Notes: generated by a model not told the origin, from the letters alone. A stretch of 64,000 bases of DNA from Thermoanaerobacter sp. (GCA_014896455.1 JADBKJ010000020.1:310001-374000), one strand, 5' to 3'; positions 45,236 through 56,528 are shown, counted from the stretch's first letter. Numbers and translations are program-made.

Positions 45236-46465
45236 TTAAAATTTTTTAAAAAGTAATGTACCATTATGTCCTCCAAAGCCTAAGGAATTAGAAATCGCAT
45301 AATTTACTTCTCTTTCTATAGCCTCATTAGGCACATAATTCAAATCGCACTCTGGATCAGGAGTTTCGTAATTAATAGTAGGAGGGATAATGCCATTTTT
45401 TATAGCCAAAACAGTAGCAACAGCTTCAACAGCCCCTGCTGCTCCTAACAAATGGCCTAGCATAGACTTGATAGAACTTACATAGAGTTTATACGCATGG
45501 TCTTTAAAGACTTTCTTTATAGCCATTGTTTCAAATTTGTCATTATATTCAGTGGAAGTTCCATGAGCATTGATATAATCTATCATGTCAAAACTTACTT
45601 TTCCGTCCTTTAAAGCTGCTTCCATTGCACGAGCAGCTCCTTCTCCCTCTGGCGCAGGAGCAGTTATGTGGTAAGCATCATCTGTAGCACCATAACCTAT
45701 TATCTCTGCATAAATTTTAGCTCCTCTTTTTTGCGCATGTTCTAAAGATTCTAGAATTAAGCTCGCAGACCCTTCTCCCATTACAAAACCGTCTCTATTC
45801 AAATCAAAAGGACGGGAGGCTTTTTTAGGGTCCTCATTTGTGGACATGGCTTTCATTGCACAAAAACCTGCAAAAGACATGGGAGTTATAGCTGCTTCAG
45901 TACCACCTGTAACTATAAGGTCTGCATCTCCCCTTTGAATAGCTTTAAAAGCTTCTCCTATAGCATTAGTACTGGAAGCACAGGCATTTACTATAGTCTC
46001 GTTTATCCCTTTTAGCCCAAAAGTTATTGCAATTTGACCTGCTGCCATATTTGCTATCATCATAGGTATGAAGAAGGGACTTACTTTTCCAGGACCTTTT
46101 TCATACATAATTTTCATCTGATTTTCAAAAGTTTCAATTCCTCCTATGCCTGTACCGTAAATAACACCAAACCTGTTTAAATCGACTTTAGAAATGTCAA
46201 TTTGTGAATCTTCTAACGCCAACTTCGCACTGGCAACAGCAAACTGGATGAACCTATCCATTCTTCTTGCTTCTTTTTTATCTATGTATAAAGTGGGTTC
46301 AAAATCTTTTACTTCTGCTGCTACCTTAGTAGGAAACTCCGACACGTCAAATTTGGTAACAGTGTCTATTCCAGACTCACCATTTATTAAAGACTTCCAA
46401 AATTTTTCTACAGTATTGCCTAAAGGTGTAATGACTCCTACTCCTGTTACAACTACTCTGTTCAT
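45236..46465 (-). CDS. fabF: 3-oxoacyl-ACP synthase II FabF
   Basis: Elongating condensing enzyme of fatty acid synthesis, 409 residues. The catalytic Cys is in [12 protein letters not shown] (about 162), with the two His in [11 protein letters not shown] (about 300) and [15 protein letters not shown] (about 337). It is last in the fapR-fabF cluster, 66 bases after acpP, and rnc follows at once. Start ATG after GGAGGTTTTAAC. Confidence 0.97.
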   Translation of the reverse strand: MNRVVVTGVGVITPLGNTVEKFWKSLINGESGIDTVTKFDVSEFPTKVAAEVKDFEPTLYIDKKEARRMDRFIQFAVASAKLALEDSQIDISKVDLNRFGVIYGTGIGGIETFENQMKIMYEKGPGKVSPFFIPMMIANMAAGQIAITFGLKGINETIVNACASSTNAIGEAFKAIQRGDADLIVTGGTEAAITPMSFAGFCAMKAMSTNEDPKKASRPFDLNRDGFVMGEGSASLILESLEHAQKRGAKIYAEIIGYGATDDAYHITAPAPEGEGAARAMEAALKDGKVSFDMIDYINAHGTSTEYNDKFETMAIKKVFKDHAYKLYVSSIKSMLGHLLGAAGAVEAVATVLAIKNGIIPPTINYETPDPECDLNYVPNEAIEREVNYAISNSLGFGGHNGTLLFKKF

Positions 46466-46509
46466 GAGTTAAAACCTCCAAAATAGAGTAAAATTTTATA
46501 TTGCACAAA

Positions 46510-46526
46510 GTCCCGCGACGCGGGAC
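46510..46526 (-). other. Strong 7-bp hairpin between acpP and fabF
   Basis: GTCCCGC/GCGGGAC with a 3-base loop, six bases after the acpP stop; on the minus strand only TTTG follows, not a T-run. A likely use is to protect or partly terminate the acpP message, as ACP is needed in large excess over FabF. This is inference. Confidence 0.55.
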
Positions 46527-46531
46527 CTCAA

Positions 46532-46759
46532 TTATTCAAGATTGCTTAAGTATTCTACTACATCACCTACTGTTTTAATCTTTTCAGCATCTTCATCAGG
46601 AATTTCAATATCAAACTCTTCTTCTAGAGCCATTATGAGCTCTACTATGTCCAAAGAGTCTGCTCCTAAATCATCTATAAAAGATGACTCCATCGTTATT
46701 TCCTCTGGATCAATGCCAAGTTGTTCAGCTATTATGTCCCTTACTTTTTCAAAAATCAT
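46532..46759 (-). CDS. acpP: Acyl carrier protein
   Basis: Acidic carrier protein of 75 residues. The phosphopantetheine Ser is in [15 protein letters not shown] (about 36). Start ATG at 46759; the longer frame starts on the ribosome site AGGAGGTG. The gene is 41 bases after fabG, inside the fab cluster. Confidence 0.97.
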   Translation of the reverse strand: MIFEKVRDIIAEQLGIDPEEITMESSFIDDLGADSLDIVELIMALEEEFDIEIPDEDAEKIKTVGDVVEYLSNLE

Positions 46760-46800
46760 ACCTTCTTCACCTCCTCTCAAAATTATACATTATGATAATA

Positions 46801-47544
46801 TTACATAACCATTCCTCCGTCAACATTTATTACTTGCCCGGTAATGTAATCTGAAGCGGGACTCGCCAAAAAAGCAACTAATTCAGCTACATCCTCCGGT
46901 TTTCCAGCTCTTTTCAAAGGAATGCTCTTTAACATATTTTCTTTTATTTCATCTTTTAACACACTTGTCATATCCGTTTCAATGAAGCCGGGAGCTACAG
47001 CATTTACTGTTATTCCCCGATTTGCTAACTCTTTTGCAACAGATTTAGTAAGTCCTATCACTCCTGCTTTAGAAGCAGCATAGTTAGCTTGACCTGCATT
47101 TCCCATTATTCCCACAACTGATGTAATATTTATTATTTTCCCTTTTCTCTTTTTTATCATATACTTTGATGCAAATTTTATTACATTAAATGTACCTTTT
47201 AAATTTACATCTATTACTTGGTCCCACTCGCTTTCATCCATCTTCAAAATTAAATTGTCCTTTGTAATTCCCGCATTATTTACTACAACATCTATACTAC
47301 CAAATTCTTCTACAATTTTATCTATCGCTTTTTCAACCTCATCGTATTTAGAGACGTCACATTTGACAGCCATTGCCTCTACTCCATACTCTTTTGCTTC
47401 TTTTACAACCTCTTCAGCACTTTTATCACTTTTCGAATAGTTGACAACAATATTAAATCCATCCTTTGCCAAGCGTAAAGCAATAGCACGTCCTATTCCT
47501 CTTGACCCACCTGTTATAAAAGCAGTTTTTCTTTCAGTTTCCAT
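46801..47544 (-). CDS. fabG: 3-oxoacyl-ACP reductase FabG
   Basis: NADPH-dependent SDR reductase of 247 residues: [16 protein letters not shown] nucleotide-binding motif (about 11-26), NNAG (about 91), catalytic Ser in NITSVVG and Tyr-x3-Lys in YAASKAG (about 155-159). Typical C-terminus with INVDGGMVM. It is between fabD (two-base gap) and acpP. Confidence 0.97.
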   Translation of the reverse strand: METERKTAFITGGSRGIGRAIALRLAKDGFNIVVNYSKSDKSAEEVVKEAKEYGVEAMAVKCDVSKYDEVEKAIDKIVEEFGSIDVVVNNAGITKDNLILKMDESEWDQVIDVNLKGTFNVIKFASKYMIKKRKGKIINITSVVGIMGNAGQANYAASKAGVIGLTKSVAKELANRGITVNAVAPGFIETDMTSVLKDEIKENMLKSIPLKRAGKPEDVAELVAFLASPASDYITGQVINVDGGMVM

Positions 47545-47546
47545 AC

Positions 47547-48476
47547 TTATACCCCCAAAGCAGAGAGAGTCTTTAAAAGGGACTCCTCATCTTCAAAATT
47601 ATAAGCATTTTTGGTTTTGTCAATCTTTTTAACAAAACCTGTAAGAGTCTTTCCTGGGCCTATCTCAACAAAAGTATCTACACCATCTTCAATCATTCTT
47701 TTTACAGATTGTTCCCATAGCACAGGATGACTCACCTGTTTTATGAGCAGGTCTTTCACTTGGTCTTTAGACGCATAATCAGCGGTTACATTTGATACTA
47801 CGGGAATTTTTAAATCCTTTATTTCTACTTTTTCTAAGTCCCTCTCTAAGAGTTCTCCTGCTTTTTTTAACATGCTGCAGTGGAAAGGTGCGCTGACTGC
47901 TAATACCACCGCTCTTTTTGCACCTTTTTCTTTGGCTATCTCGACAGCTTTTTCCACAGCTTTTACTTCTCCAGATATAACTAATTGACCAGGACAGTTG
48001 TAATTAGCAGGTTCTACTATTCCAACTTGTGATACAGTACGGCAAATCTCTTCTACTACTTCATTTTCAAGTCCCAGTATTGCTGCCATAGTACCCACTC
48101 CTTGGGGTACTACTTCTTGCATATACTTTCCTCTGTTTTTCACTAAACGAACCGCATCTTCAAAATCTAAAGCTTCAGCCAATACTAAAGAGGAATACTC
48201 TCCTAAGCTCAATCCTGCAGTAACCTCAGCATTTATTCCTCTCTTTTGCAAAACCTTTGTTAAAGCAACAGAAACCGTTAAAATGGCCGGCTGGGTATTT
48301 TCTGTTTTCATAAGTTCTTCTTCTGGTCCCTTAAAACAAAGTCCAGATATACTAAACCCTAAAGCTTCATCTGCTCTTTCAAAAATTTCTCTTGCCTCTT
48401 GGTATTTTTGGTATATTTCTTTGCCCATTCCAGCATATTGGGCACCTTGCCCGGGATAAATAAAAGCTACTTTCAT
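47547..48476 (-). CDS. fabD: Malonyl-CoA:ACP transacylase FabD
   Basis: Transfers malonyl from CoA to ACP, 309 residues. The active Ser is in [10 protein letters not shown] (about 92) and His in APFHCSML (about 200); N-terminal [14 protein letters not shown]. Two bases before fabG, four after fabK. Start ATG after GAGGTGAAA. Confidence 0.97.
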   Translation of the reverse strand: MKVAFIYPGQGAQYAGMGKEIYQKYQEAREIFERADEALGFSISGLCFKGPEEELMKTENTQPAILTVSVALTKVLQKRGINAEVTAGLSLGEYSSLVLAEALDFEDAVRLVKNRGKYMQEVVPQGVGTMAAILGLENEVVEEICRTVSQVGIVEPANYNCPGQLVISGEVKAVEKAVEIAKEKGAKRAVVLAVSAPFHCSMLKKAGELLERDLEKVEIKDLKIPVVSNVTADYASKDQVKDLLIKQVSHPVLWEQSVKRMIEDGVDTFVEIGPGKTLTGFVKKIDKTKNAYNFEDEESLLKTLSALGV

Positions 48477-48480
48477 TTTT

Positions 48481-49422
48481 TCACCTCATTTTATTCAAAT
48501 TGTCAATTACTTCCTCAGCTTGTTTCATTATGTCCTCTATTATCTCTTTTACAGGTTTAATATCATTTATAAGTCCTGCAATTTGACCTGCCATCACAGA
48601 ACCATATTCTATATCACCGTCTACTACCGCCGCTCTTAATTTTCCTTCCCCTAATTTTTCTAATTGTTCCTTAGGAGCACCCATTTGCTCTAACTTTTCA
48701 AATTCTCTTGTCAGTTTGTTTTTTAATGACCTGACGGGATGACCTGTGCTTCTTCCTGTAACAACGGCATCCCTGTCTTTTGCCTTTAAAATATATTCTT
48801 TGTAACGAGGATGAGCAGTACATTCAGTAGAGCATACAAACCGAGTTCCCATTTGAATGCCTGAAGCTCCTAAGCAAAATGCAGCTGCAAAACCCCGTCC
48901 ATCAGCAATTCCTCCTGCAGCGATGACTGGAATTTTAACAGCATCTACTACTTGAGGTACTAATGCCAAAGTCGTTAGTTCTCCAATATGACCTCCCGAT
49001 TCTGTTCCTTCAGCAATAACAGCATCCACACCAATGTCCTCCATTCTTTTTGCTAATGCTACTGAAGGCACAACAGGAATAACTTTAATACCCCGTTCTT
49101 TAAGTCTTTGTATGTACTTACCTGGATTACCTGCTCCAGTGGTTATGACATCTACTTTTTCTTCTAAAATAACCTCCATAACTTCATCAACAAAAGGAGA
49201 CAAAAGCATTACATTGACGCCAAAAGGTTTATCAGTAAGTTCTCTTGCCTTCCGTATCTGTTCCCTTACAAAACTAGCTGGTGCATTACCTGCTCCTATT
49301 ATTCCTAAACCTCCTGCATTTGACACGGCAGCAGCTAGTTCTGCAGTTGCGACCCATGCCATTCCACCCTGAAATATTGGATATTTTATGTTGAGCATTT
49401 CTACTATTTTAGTTTTAAACAT
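48481..49422 (-). CDS. fabK: Enoyl-ACP reductase FabK (FMN type)
   Basis: FMN-dependent enoyl reductase of the FabK/nitronate monooxygenase superfamily, 313 residues: [29 protein letters not shown] start, [11 protein letters not shown] and [28 protein letters not shown]. The place inside the fab cluster supports FabK over a nitronate monooxygenase. No fabI or fabL gene is seen in this window. Start ATG 49422 after AGGGGTG; three upstream codons are dropped. Confidence 0.93.
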   Translation of the reverse strand: MFKTKIVEMLNIKYPIFQGGMAWVATAELAAAVSNAGGLGIIGAGNAPASFVREQIRKARELTDKPFGVNVMLLSPFVDEVMEVILEEKVDVITTGAGNPGKYIQRLKERGIKVIPVVPSVALAKRMEDIGVDAVIAEGTESGGHIGELTTLALVPQVVDAVKIPVIAAGGIADGRGFAAAFCLGASGIQMGTRFVCSTECTAHPRYKEYILKAKDRDAVVTGRSTGHPVRSLKNKLTREFEKLEQMGAPKEQLEKLGEGKLRAAVVDGDIEYGSVMAGQIAGLINDIKPVKEIIEDIMKQAEEVIDNLNKMR

Positions 49423-49434
49423 ATTTTTCACCCC

Positions 49435-50430
49435 TTACTTGCTCCATCTTATAACACTTGATGCCCAAGTCAAACCTGCACCAAAAGCGACAGTTAGTAT
49501 GACATCGCCTTTTTTTATCAGTCCTTTTCTATAGGCTTCATCTAAGGCTATAGCAACAGAGGCAGCAGAGGTATTACCATATTTATCAAGATTTATATAA
49601 ACCTTATCATTGCTAAGTTTTAACCTCTTCCTCGCCGCTTCAATTATTCTTGTGTTTGCTTGGTGAGGTATAAGCATATCTATGTCTTCCGGTTTTAAAC
49701 CACATCTGTTTAAAGCCTCAATAGTAGCACTATCCATTACTTTTACTGCAAATTTAAATACTTCGTGCCCTTCCATAAAAATAGTATGTAAATTCTTTTT
49801 TACAGTCTCTTCGCTGGCCGGCATTCTAGAACCACCTGCTGGCATGTACAAGTGTCTCCCACCAGTGCCATCAGCTCCTAAATAAGAACTCAGTATTCCA
49901 TATCCGCTTTCAACTCTTCCCACAACTACTGCCCCTGCTCCATCTCCAAAGAGAACACAAGTGTTTCTATCCTTCCAATTTATTATTTTAGACAAAGTTT
50001 CTGCTCCAATAACCAATATTTTGTTATATATACCAGTCTCTATAAATTGCTGAGCGATAGCAAGTCCATATATAAATCCTGAACATCCGGCGGAGATATC
50101 AAAAGCAGCAGCGTTGGCTGCACCTAAATTAGCTTGAACTATGCAAGCAGTAGATGGGAAATTCATATCAGGTGTAACAGTTGCGACAATAATCACGTCA
50201 ATTTCTGAAGGGTCAACTTTAGCATTTTCCAAGGCCTTCTTTGCGGCTTCAGTAGCCAAGTCAGAAGTAGCTTGTGAAGGATCTGCAATACGCCTTTCTT
50301 TAATTCCTGTCCTTGTAGTAATCCATTCATCAGAAGTATCCACCATTTTTTCTAAATCAAAATTAGTAAGAACTTTTTCGGGAACATAACTTCCTGTACC
50401 TAAAATTCCTGCAGCAATCTTTTCACACAC
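49435..50430 (-). CDS. fabH: 3-oxoacyl-ACP synthase III FabH
   Basis: Starter condensing enzyme of 331 residues that joins acyl-CoA to malonyl-ACP. The catalytic Cys is in [14 protein letters not shown] (about 115), with His in [11 protein letters not shown] and Asn in GNTSAASV. Start GTG at 50430 overlaps the end of plsX by eight bases. Length and residues are normal. Confidence 0.97.
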   Translation of the reverse strand: MCEKIAAGILGTGSYVPEKVLTNFDLEKMVDTSDEWITTRTGIKERRIADPSQATSDLATEAAKKALENAKVDPSEIDVIIVATVTPDMNFPSTACIVQANLGAANAAAFDISAGCSGFIYGLAIAQQFIETGIYNKILVIGAETLSKIINWKDRNTCVLFGDGAGAVVVGRVESGYGILSSYLGADGTGGRHLYMPAGGSRMPASEETVKKNLHTIFMEGHEVFKFAVKVMDSATIEALNRCGLKPEDIDMLIPHQANTRIIEAARKRLKLSNDKVYINLDKYGNTSAASVAIALDEAYRKGLIKKGDVILTVAFGAGLTWASSVIRWSK

Positions 50431-51421
50431 TTAACTCATCTCCCATTGACTCAATTTCTTCTTTTATGTGATTTAAGACATCATTATCTACAAAATTCTT
50501 AGCTTGTTTTATCGCATTAAAAATAGCTTTTGCTTTTGAGTTGCCATGGGCTTTTATGACTGGCTTTTTAATTCCTAAAAGAGGGGCTCCTCCGTATTCA
50601 GTGTAATCCATTTTTTTAGTTATTCTTTTTAATCCACCCATTATCAAAAGAGCACCCAGTTTAGTAAAAATATTCCGTTTCAACTCTTCCTTTAAAAGTT
50701 GAGAAATCACAGAAGCAATTCCTTCCATAGACTTTAGTATCGCATTTCCCACAAATCCATCGCAGACTACAACTTCACAGACGCCGTAAGGTATATCTCT
50801 TCCTTCCACATTTCCAATAAAATTTAGTTTTGATTTTTTAAGTTCTTCAAAAGCCTTTTTTACTACTTCATTTCCTTTTTCCTCTTCTGCTCCTATATTA
50901 AAAAGCCCCACTCTTGGTCTTTCTATCTCAAACATTTTTTGAGCATAGACATGTCCCATGACAGCAAATTGCACCAAATTTTGAGCATCACAATTAGTAT
51001 TAGAACCTGCATCTAATAACACGGTAGCCCCATTTAAAGTAGGAAGTATTGGTGCCAAAGCTGGTCTGTCGATTCCCTTAATGCGCCCTAAAGTAAGCAA
51101 TGCTCCTGCCATGAGAGCTCCTGTATTGCCAGCTGACAAAAAAGCATCCACTTCTTCCTTTTTAAGAAGTTCTAAACCCACTACCATTGAAGAATATTTT
51201 TTCTTTCTAACAGCCGTAACAGGTGCTTCATCATTTTCAATAACTTCTGAAGCAAAAACAAGCTTAAGCCTTTTCTCCTTTCCTTGGAGCCCGCGTAAAA
51301 CTTCTTCTTTCCCAATGAGGACAATTTCTACATCTTGAAAATGCTTTAGTGCCTCTAAGCTGCCTTTAATTATTTCCTCTGGAGCATGGTCACCACCCAT
51401 AGCATCAATTGCTAACCTCAA
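50423..51421 (-). CDS. plsX: Phosphate acyltransferase PlsX
   Basis: Makes acyl-phosphate from acyl-ACP for phospholipid synthesis; 332 residues, peripheral membrane. N-terminal [16 protein letters not shown], then [21 protein letters not shown] and a C-terminal [19 protein letters not shown]. The start is TTG at 51421, eight bases after AGGAG; the frame's GTG lies on that site. It overlaps fapR by 17 bases, as expected for translational coupling. Confidence 0.96.
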   Translation of the reverse strand: MRLAIDAMGGDHAPEEIIKGSLEALKHFQDVEIVLIGKEEVLRGLQGKEKRLKLVFASEVIENDEAPVTAVRKKKYSSMVVGLELLKKEEVDAFLSAGNTGALMAGALLTLGRIKGIDRPALAPILPTLNGATVLLDAGSNTNCDAQNLVQFAVMGHVYAQKMFEIERPRVGLFNIGAEEEKGNEVVKKAFEELKKSKLNFIGNVEGRDIPYGVCEVVVCDGFVGNAILKSMEGIASVISQLLKEELKRNIFTKLGALLIMGGLKRITKKMDYTEYGGAPLLGIKKPVIKAHGNSKAKAIFNAIKQAKNFVDNDVLNHIKEEIESMGDELSV

Positions 51422-52007
51422 CGGTGTCACTCCTTTTTTTTAGAAAATCCTCATCAATGGCCACTAAAATGAACTTTCCTCTGAATACTTCCTTATCCCT
51501 AACTTTTATCTTAACCCAAACAAAATATTTGTTTCCTCTTTGACGTATCACTTCGGCTTTCGCAACAAGTCTATCTCCTACTTTAACAGGAAACTTGTAT
51601 TTTATGTTTGCAACTCCAATTAAAGCAGCAGAGGCATCAATCAAAGACATAGCTAAAGACTCAGCCTGAGAATAAATGTATTGCCCTTTTACAATTTTTG
51701 TCTTGACAAAAACCATATCCTCTGTAGGTTCAAAAATCGAAATACCCCTTTTACCTAATTCTAAGTCTATTAATTCTCCAACTACTTCAGTGCCTGTAAT
51801 AGTTCTCACTTTTTGATAATTTTCTTCTGCAACACTTTTTATACGCTCTCTAACTTCAGGGATTCCCAATTCCATCCTGTCAAGTCTTATAGTTTGTACA
51901 CTTACTCCAAACATTTCTGCTAACTCGTCATCAGTGTAAAAGGGATTAGTATTTATTTTTTCTTTTAAAAGTTTTTGCCTTTCTACTTTACTCATGCGCA
52001 CAGCCAT
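51405..52007 (-). CDS. fapR: Fatty acid biosynthesis repressor FapR
   Basis: Represses the fab/plsX regulon and is released by malonyl-CoA. A N-terminal DeoR-like HTH (about 18-65: [28 protein letters not shown]) precedes a hot-dog effector domain (about 80-190). It heads its own regulon here, fapR-plsX-fabH-fabK-fabD-fabG-acpP-fabF, so control is autogenous in principle. I did not find a convincing FapR operator in the promoter. Start ATG after GGAGC. Confidence 0.94.
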   Translation of the reverse strand: MAVRMSKVERQKLLKEKINTNPFYTDDELAEMFGVSVQTIRLDRMELGIPEVRERIKSVAEENYQKVRTITGTEVVGELIDLELGKRGISIFEPTEDMVFVKTKIVKGQYIYSQAESLAMSLIDASAALIGVANIKYKFPVKVGDRLVAKAEVIRQRGNKYFVWVKIKVRDKEVFRGKFILVAIDEDFLKKRSDTVEVSN

Positions 52008-52050
52008 ATTACCAGCTCCAGATATTAGTTGTTTTTATGACCTACCCAAA

Positions 52051-52079
52051 ATTATAAATTATTTTTTTTGTAAAATCAA
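52051..52079 (-). promoter_or_regulatory. Sigma-A promoter of fapR-fab operon
   Basis: On the minus strand: TTGATT (52074-52079), 17-base spacer, TATAAT (52051-52056), leader 43 bases. Directly downstream of the strong terminator after rpmF. Confidence 0.75.
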
Positions 52080-52081
52080 CT

Positions 52082-52123
52082 AAAAAAAGTAGTAATAGGT
52101 CTTTTCCTATTACTACTTTTTTT
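52082..52123. terminator. Bidirectional 18-bp terminator between rpmF and fapR
   Basis: A perfect 18-bp inverted repeat (AAAAAAAGTAGTAATAGG and its complement) with a 6-base loop; T-runs follow on both strands. It separates the yceD-rpmF unit from the fapR promoter. Confidence 0.9.
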
Positions 52124-52138
52124 AGTTTTATTTTGGTG

Positions 52139-52321
52139 TTACTCTTCTACTTTTATTACCTCTCTATCTTTGTAATAGCCGCAGTTGGGACATACTCTAT
52201 GAGGTAGTTTAGGCTCATGACATCTTGGACACAAAACGTAAGCCGGTACAGCTATTTTATAACTATTATTCCTTCTAGTATCTCTTCTCGCCTTTGATGT
52301 CCTCCTCTTTGGAACTGGCAT
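52139..52321 (-). CDS. rpmF: 50S ribosomal protein L32
   Basis: L32, 60 residues, with start AVPKRRTSKARRDTRRN and the zinc-binding CPRCHEPKLPHRVCPNCGYY (four Cys), the C+ form. It follows yceD by 17 bases and ends before a terminator. The yceD-rpmF pair is conserved in Firmicutes. Confidence 0.97.
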   Translation of the reverse strand: MPVPKRRTSKARRDTRRNNSYKIAVPAYVLCPRCHEPKLPHRVCPNCGYYKDREVIKVEE

Positions 52322-52338
52322 CTTAACACCTCCTACAT

Positions 52339-52824
52339 CTATTGCAGTAGTTTAGAAAGGACGGTAAGCCGCGGATCAATATCTTCCCGCTTGCAGCTAC
52401 AGGTTTGGTAGTTTAAATTAGTACCGCAAACAGGACACAAGCCTTTGCAATTTTCTTTGCATAAAAATTTCATTGGCAACGACAATATCACAAAATGAAC
52501 TACAAAAGTAGTTAAATCAAAATTTTCATAAAAGCTATCATCTACTTCTTCATCTACTGACTCCTCTACATATTCCCGTGATTTAAGGTCTAAATTATAA
52601 ATAAACTCATCCAAACATCTGTCGCACACGGCATTTATACTACCTGTGATATCAAGTTCTGCCAAAAGCCCTTCTTTCTGCGCGGTAATAGTACCTTTTA
52701 CATGTAGAGGAGCTGCAATTTTGTATTCTTCCCCTTTAAATTCAATGCTCTCTATGTCCTCTACATAGTCTATATTTATGCTGCGGCCAAGCTGTCCTTT
52801 GATTTTTAATAGATCGATTTTCAT
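52339..52824 (-). CDS. yceD: YceD-family protein (DUF177)
   Basis: A 161-residue DUF177 protein linked to 23S rRNA accumulation in bacteria. It shows the family's CDRCLDEF (about 69) and a second metal-type Cys cluster CKENCKGLCPVCGTNLNYQTCSC (about 128-150). First gene of the unit with rpmF behind a consensus promoter. Start ATG after AAGGTGTG. Confidence 0.92.
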   Translation of the reverse strand: MKIDLLKIKGQLGRSINIDYVEDIESIEFKGEEYKIAAPLHVKGTITAQKEGLLAELDITGSINAVCDRCLDEFIYNLDLKSREYVEESVDEEVDDSFYENFDLTTFVVHFVILSLPMKFLCKENCKGLCPVCGTNLNYQTCSCKREDIDPRLTVLSKLLQ

Positions 52825-52860
52825 TTTTCTTCACACACCTTAAAATAATTGACATCACCT

Positions 52861-52889
52861 ATTATACTAACCCCACAACCCGTTGTCAA
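52861..52889 (-). promoter_or_regulatory. Perfect consensus sigma-A promoter of yceD-rpmF
   Basis: On the minus strand: TTGACA (52884-52889), 17-base spacer, TATAAT (52861-52866), both hexamers exact. It begins seven bases after the ackA stop. Confidence 0.85.
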
Positions 52890-52895
52890 GATTAT

Positions 52896-54101
52896 CTACT
52901 TTAAACCCCTTACCAATTTTTCAGTATCTTTAGCTATCATATATTCTTCATTTGTAGGAATAACCATAACTTTAACTTTTGAATCTTCTGTAGATATAAT
53001 TTCCTCTTTTCCTCTCACATTATTTTTCGCTTTGTCCAGTTTAAAGCCTAAAAACTCTAGATCCTCTAAAATAAACTCTCTCATTTCTGGTCCATTCTCT
53101 CCAACTCCAGCTGTAAATACAATTACATCAACACCACCCATAGCAGCTACATAAGAACCTATTGTCTTTTTCACCCTATAAGCGAAAACTTTTAAAGCCA
53201 ACATAGCCCTTTTATGCCCTTCTTTAAAAGCTGCATTTTCTATATCTCTAAAGTCATTACTTATTCCTGAAATTCCGTATACACCTGATTTTTTATTGAG
53301 TATATCTATAACTTGTTCTGCAGTCAATCCTTCTTTTTCCATTAAGAAAGTTATAATTGAAGGATCAACATTTCCGGACCTTGTACCCATAGCCAGCCCT
53401 TCTAATGGTGTAAATCCCATGCTTGTATCTATTGACTTACCGCCTTTAACCGCAGCAATGCTAGAACCATTTCCTAAATGGCAAGTAATGATTCTCAACT
53501 CTTCAATAGGCTTATTTAATATTTCAGCAGCTCTTAAAGATACATATCTATGAGAAGTCCCATGGAATCCATATCTTCTTATTCTGTATTTTTCGTAGTA
53601 TTCATAAGGAATGGGATAAATATATGCATAATCTGGCATTGTTTGATGGAAAGCCGTATCAAAAACTGCTGCCATCGGTACCCCTGGCATTATCTGCTGA
53701 CAAGCTTTTATCCCCTCAATATTAGCAGGATTGTGCAAAGGCGCAAGGTCAATACATGCTTCTAATTTTTTGATTACCTCATCGTCAATCAATACGGAAT
53801 CAGTAAAAAACTCCCCCCCGTGTACAACTCTATGTCCTACTGCATCTATTTCTTTCATATCTTTTAAAATTCCGATTTCTTTATCTACTAAAGCCTCTAA
53901 AACAATTTGTATAGCTTCTTTATGATTTTTCATATCTTTTTGTATTTTTATTTTATCTTTGCCCTCTACTTGATGAGTTAAAAGAGAATCATTGATACCT
54001 ATCCTTTCCGCCAATCCTTTCGCTAGCACTTTCCCATTATCCATATCTAACAATTGATACTTTAATGACGAGCTTCCACAGTTCATGACTAAAATTTTCA
54101 T
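52896..54101 (-). CDS. ackA: Acetate kinase AckA
   Basis: Acetyl-phosphate + ADP to acetate + ATP, 401 residues. It has [53 protein letters not shown] and [14 protein letters not shown], all ASKHA-type nucleotide and substrate motifs. It follows pta by 19 bases. The pair gives the acetate branch and one ATP of mixed fermentation. Confidence 0.98.
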   Translation of the reverse strand: MKILVMNCGSSSLKYQLLDMDNGKVLAKGLAERIGINDSLLTHQVEGKDKIKIQKDMKNHKEAIQIVLEALVDKEIGILKDMKEIDAVGHRVVHGGEFFTDSVLIDDEVIKKLEACIDLAPLHNPANIEGIKACQQIMPGVPMAAVFDTAFHQTMPDYAYIYPIPYEYYEKYRIRRYGFHGTSHRYVSLRAAEILNKPIEELRIITCHLGNGSSIAAVKGGKSIDTSMGFTPLEGLAMGTRSGNVDPSIITFLMEKEGLTAEQVIDILNKKSGVYGISGISNDFRDIENAAFKEGHKRAMLALKVFAYRVKKTIGSYVAAMGGVDVIVFTAGVGENGPEMREFILEDLEFLGFKLDKAKNNVRGKEEIISTEDSKVKVMVIPTNEEYMIAKDTEKLVRGLK

Positions 54102-54120
54102 AATCGCTGCCTCCTTAAAG

Positions 54121-55119
54121 TTAATTTTTCACCCCTTGAGCTTGTACACAAGTTATTGCCATAACATTAACAATATCTTCTACACTACAACCTCTTGACA
54201 AGTCATTGATAGGTTTAGCAAGACCTTGAGAAATTGGTCCGATAGCATTAGCTTTAGCAAGTCTTTGCACTAGCTTATATCCAATGTTTCCCGCTTGCAA
54301 ATCTGGGAAAATAAGAACATTTGCATTTCCTGCTACAGGACTTCCTGGAGCCTTTAACTCTCCTACTTCTTTGACAATCGCAGCATCTAATTGAAGCTCA
54401 CCATCAATTAGTAAATCAGGTGCCAATTCTTTTGCGATTTTTGTTGCATTTTTCACCTTATCTACTAATTCATGGTTTGCACTCCCTTTGGTAGAAAATG
54501 ACAGCATGGCGATTCTAGGCTCAATTTCAGCGAGGACTTTTGCAGTATGGGCAGAAGCTATAGCAATTGCCGCTAATTCCTCTTCATTAGGGTTGGGATT
54601 TATTGCGCAATCAGCAAAAACAAATACTCCATCGCTTCCATAAGTACAATTAGGTACCTCCATTATAAAGGCGCTGGATACTACTTTGACACCTGCAGCA
54701 GTTTTTACAATTTGAAAAGCTGGTCTGAAAACATCAGCAGTAGCGTGAATCGCCCCAGATACCATACCATCAACATCGTCTAATTTGACCATCATGCACC
54801 CATAGTACATAGGGTCCTTCATAATTTGATATGCCTGCTCTTCTGTAACTCCTTTGTTTTTTCTCAATTTATAATATTCTTCAGCATATTTTTGTAAAAG
54901 AGGCGACTTTTCAGGGTCTATAATTTCTGCTTTCGAGATATCCAATCCCCTTGCTTTTTCTTTTATCTCTTTTTCCTCCCCCAATAAAACCACATCAGCG
55001 ATCCCTTCTTTAATAACCTTTTCAGCAGCTTTTAAAGTCCGTGCTTCACTTCCCTCAGGAAGCACAATCCTTTTTTTATTAGCTTTAGCTTTTTGTATGA
55101 TATTATCCATTACTGCCAT
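54121..55119 (-). CDS. pta: Phosphate acetyltransferase Pta
   Basis: Acetyl-CoA + phosphate to acetyl-phosphate, 332 residues, the short class without N-terminal DRTGG domain. Motifs include [56 protein letters not shown] and [16 protein letters not shown]. First gene of pta-ackA, divergent from tmcAL. Start ATG after AGGGAG; the ATG three codons further on is also possible. Confidence 0.97.
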   Translation of the reverse strand: MAVMDNIIQKAKANKKRIVLPEGSEARTLKAAEKVIKEGIADVVLLGEEKEIKEKARGLDISKAEIIDPEKSPLLQKYAEEYYKLRKNKGVTEEQAYQIMKDPMYYGCMMVKLDDVDGMVSGAIHATADVFRPAFQIVKTAAGVKVVSSAFIMEVPNCTYGSDGVFVFADCAINPNPNEEELAAIAIASAHTAKVLAEIEPRIAMLSFSTKGSANHELVDKVKNATKIAKELAPDLLIDGELQLDAAIVKEVGELKAPGSPVAGNANVLIFPDLQAGNIGYKLVQRLAKANAIGPISQGLAKPINDLSRGCSVEDIVNVMAITCVQAQGVKN

Positions 55120-55176
55120 TTACAATCTCCCTTCCTATTTTAATTTTAACTATAATATTGTATACACGATCTCCCT

Positions 55177-55205
55177 TTTACATTTTATCATATTTTATGT
55201 AAAAT
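55177..55205. promoter_or_regulatory. Symmetric face-to-face promoters of pta and tmcAL
   Basis: Plus strand: TTTACA (55177-55182), 17-base spacer, TAAAAT (55200-55205), reading to tmcAL. The same stretch is an inverted repeat (TTTTACAT/ATGTAAAA), so the minus strand also shows TTTACA, 17 bases, TAAAAG, reading to pta. The -35 of each lies on the -10 of the other. Confidence 0.6.
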
Positions 55206-55249
55206 AATAAGTAAATCTTAAAAATTTTTTTGAAAGGATAAGAAGTTAT

Positions 55250-56455
55250 ATGGGAATTTTAGGAATTATTGTCGAATATAATCCTTTTCACAATGGTCAC
55301 CTTTATCATCTGCAAACTTCAAAAAAATTAACTAAATGCGATTATACTATAGCAGTAATGAGTGGAAATTTTGTACAAAGAGGAGAGCCAGCTATTGTAG
55401 ACAAATGGAAACGAACTCAAATGGCATTAAAAGCCGGTATAGATTTGGTAATCGAGTTACCAGTAGTTTATGCTACCTCTACAGCTGAAAATTTCGCTTA
55501 TGGAGCGGTGAAACTATTAGATTCCTTAAAAATAGTAGATTGTATTTCCTTTGGGAGTGAAAAAAGCGATTTAAGCGAACTCACAAAAATTGCTGAAATA
55601 CTTTTAGAAGAGCCAATTTATTATAGAAAAGCATTAAAAGAATATTTAAAAAACGGCATAACCTTTGCAAAAGCACGGGAATTAGCATTACAAAAAGTTA
55701 TAAATAATCATGAAATAGAAAAGATTTTACAAACATCCAATAACATATTGGCAATAGAATACCTTAAATCTTTAAAAAAAATAGGTAGTTCTATTACACC
55801 TTTTACTATAAAGCGAAAAGGCTCTTTGTATACTGCGTTAGAACTAAAAGAAGAATTTGCCAGTGCCTCTTCTATAAGAAAGCATATTTTTGAAAAGGGA
55901 CTAGAAGGTTTAGAAAAATATATACCGGACTTTACAAAAGAAATTTTGCAAAGTTCTTTTGTAAAAAAACAAGGTCCCATATCTTTAGAGGAATTTTCTA
56001 ATATTTTAATTTATCTGTTGAGAAATCACATTCCTCTCAATCACATATTTGATGTCTCTGAAGGCTTAGAAAATAAAATTTACAAAGCTTCTTATAAAAC
56101 TAATAATGTTGAAGAACTTATAAAACTTGTAAAATCAAAACGATACACAGAAAGCAGAATAAGGCATATACTTATTCATCTATTACTTAATATAGATAAA
56201 CAAATTTTTAAAGAATTTGATGGCCCTAATTATATAAGGGTTTTGGGTTTTAATGAAAAGGGCAAAGAAATGCTAAGAGAAATAAAGAAAAAATCTCCCC
56301 TCCCTATAATTACAAAAGTATCACAATATAAAATCAAACTATCTAATACTAAAATGTTTGAAAAAGATTTATTTGCTACTGATGTCTATACTTTAGCTTA
56401 TAAAAACTCCTCTATCGCCGGTTTAGACTTTATACATCCTTTAATAAAACTTTAA
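55250..56455 (+). CDS. tmcAL: tRNA(Met) cytidine acetate ligase TmcAL (YlbM)
   Basis: Makes N4-acetylcytidine at the elongator tRNA-Met wobble base from acetate and ATP, 401 residues. Nucleotidyltransferase-like motifs GIIVEYNPFHNGHLYHL (the HxGH-type site) and MSGNFVQRGEPAIVDKWKRT are intact. Its substrate acetate is the product of the divergent pta-ackA genes. Start ATG about ten bases after AAAGGAT. ylbJ follows. Confidence 0.95.
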   Translation: MGILGIIVEYNPFHNGHLYHLQTSKKLTKCDYTIAVMSGNFVQRGEPAIVDKWKRTQMALKAGIDLVIELPVVYATSTAENFAYGAVKLLDSLKIVDCISFGSEKSDLSELTKIAEILLEEPIYYRKALKEYLKNGITFAKARELALQKVINNHEIEKILQTSNNILAIEYLKSLKKIGSSITPFTIKRKGSLYTALELKEEFASASSIRKHIFEKGLEGLEKYIPDFTKEILQSSFVKKQGPISLEEFSNILIYLLRNHIPLNHIFDVSEGLENKIYKASYKTNNVEELIKLVKSKRYTESRIRHILIHLLLNIDKQIFKEFDGPNYIRVLGFNEKGKEMLREIKKKSPLPIITKVSQYKIKLSNTKMFEKDLFATDVYTLAYKNSSIAGLDFIHPLIKL

Positions 56456-56528
56456 ATTCCCCACATTCATTTTTAAAGGACTTTCTAAATAATATAGTAA
56501 TGATACCAAAACAAGGTGGGGATAAATC

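Noticed and set aside
52008-52138. FapR operator in the fapR promoter
   Set aside because: No inverted TTAGTA-type repeat overlaps the promoter; the TAGTAATA repeat there belongs to the terminator stem.
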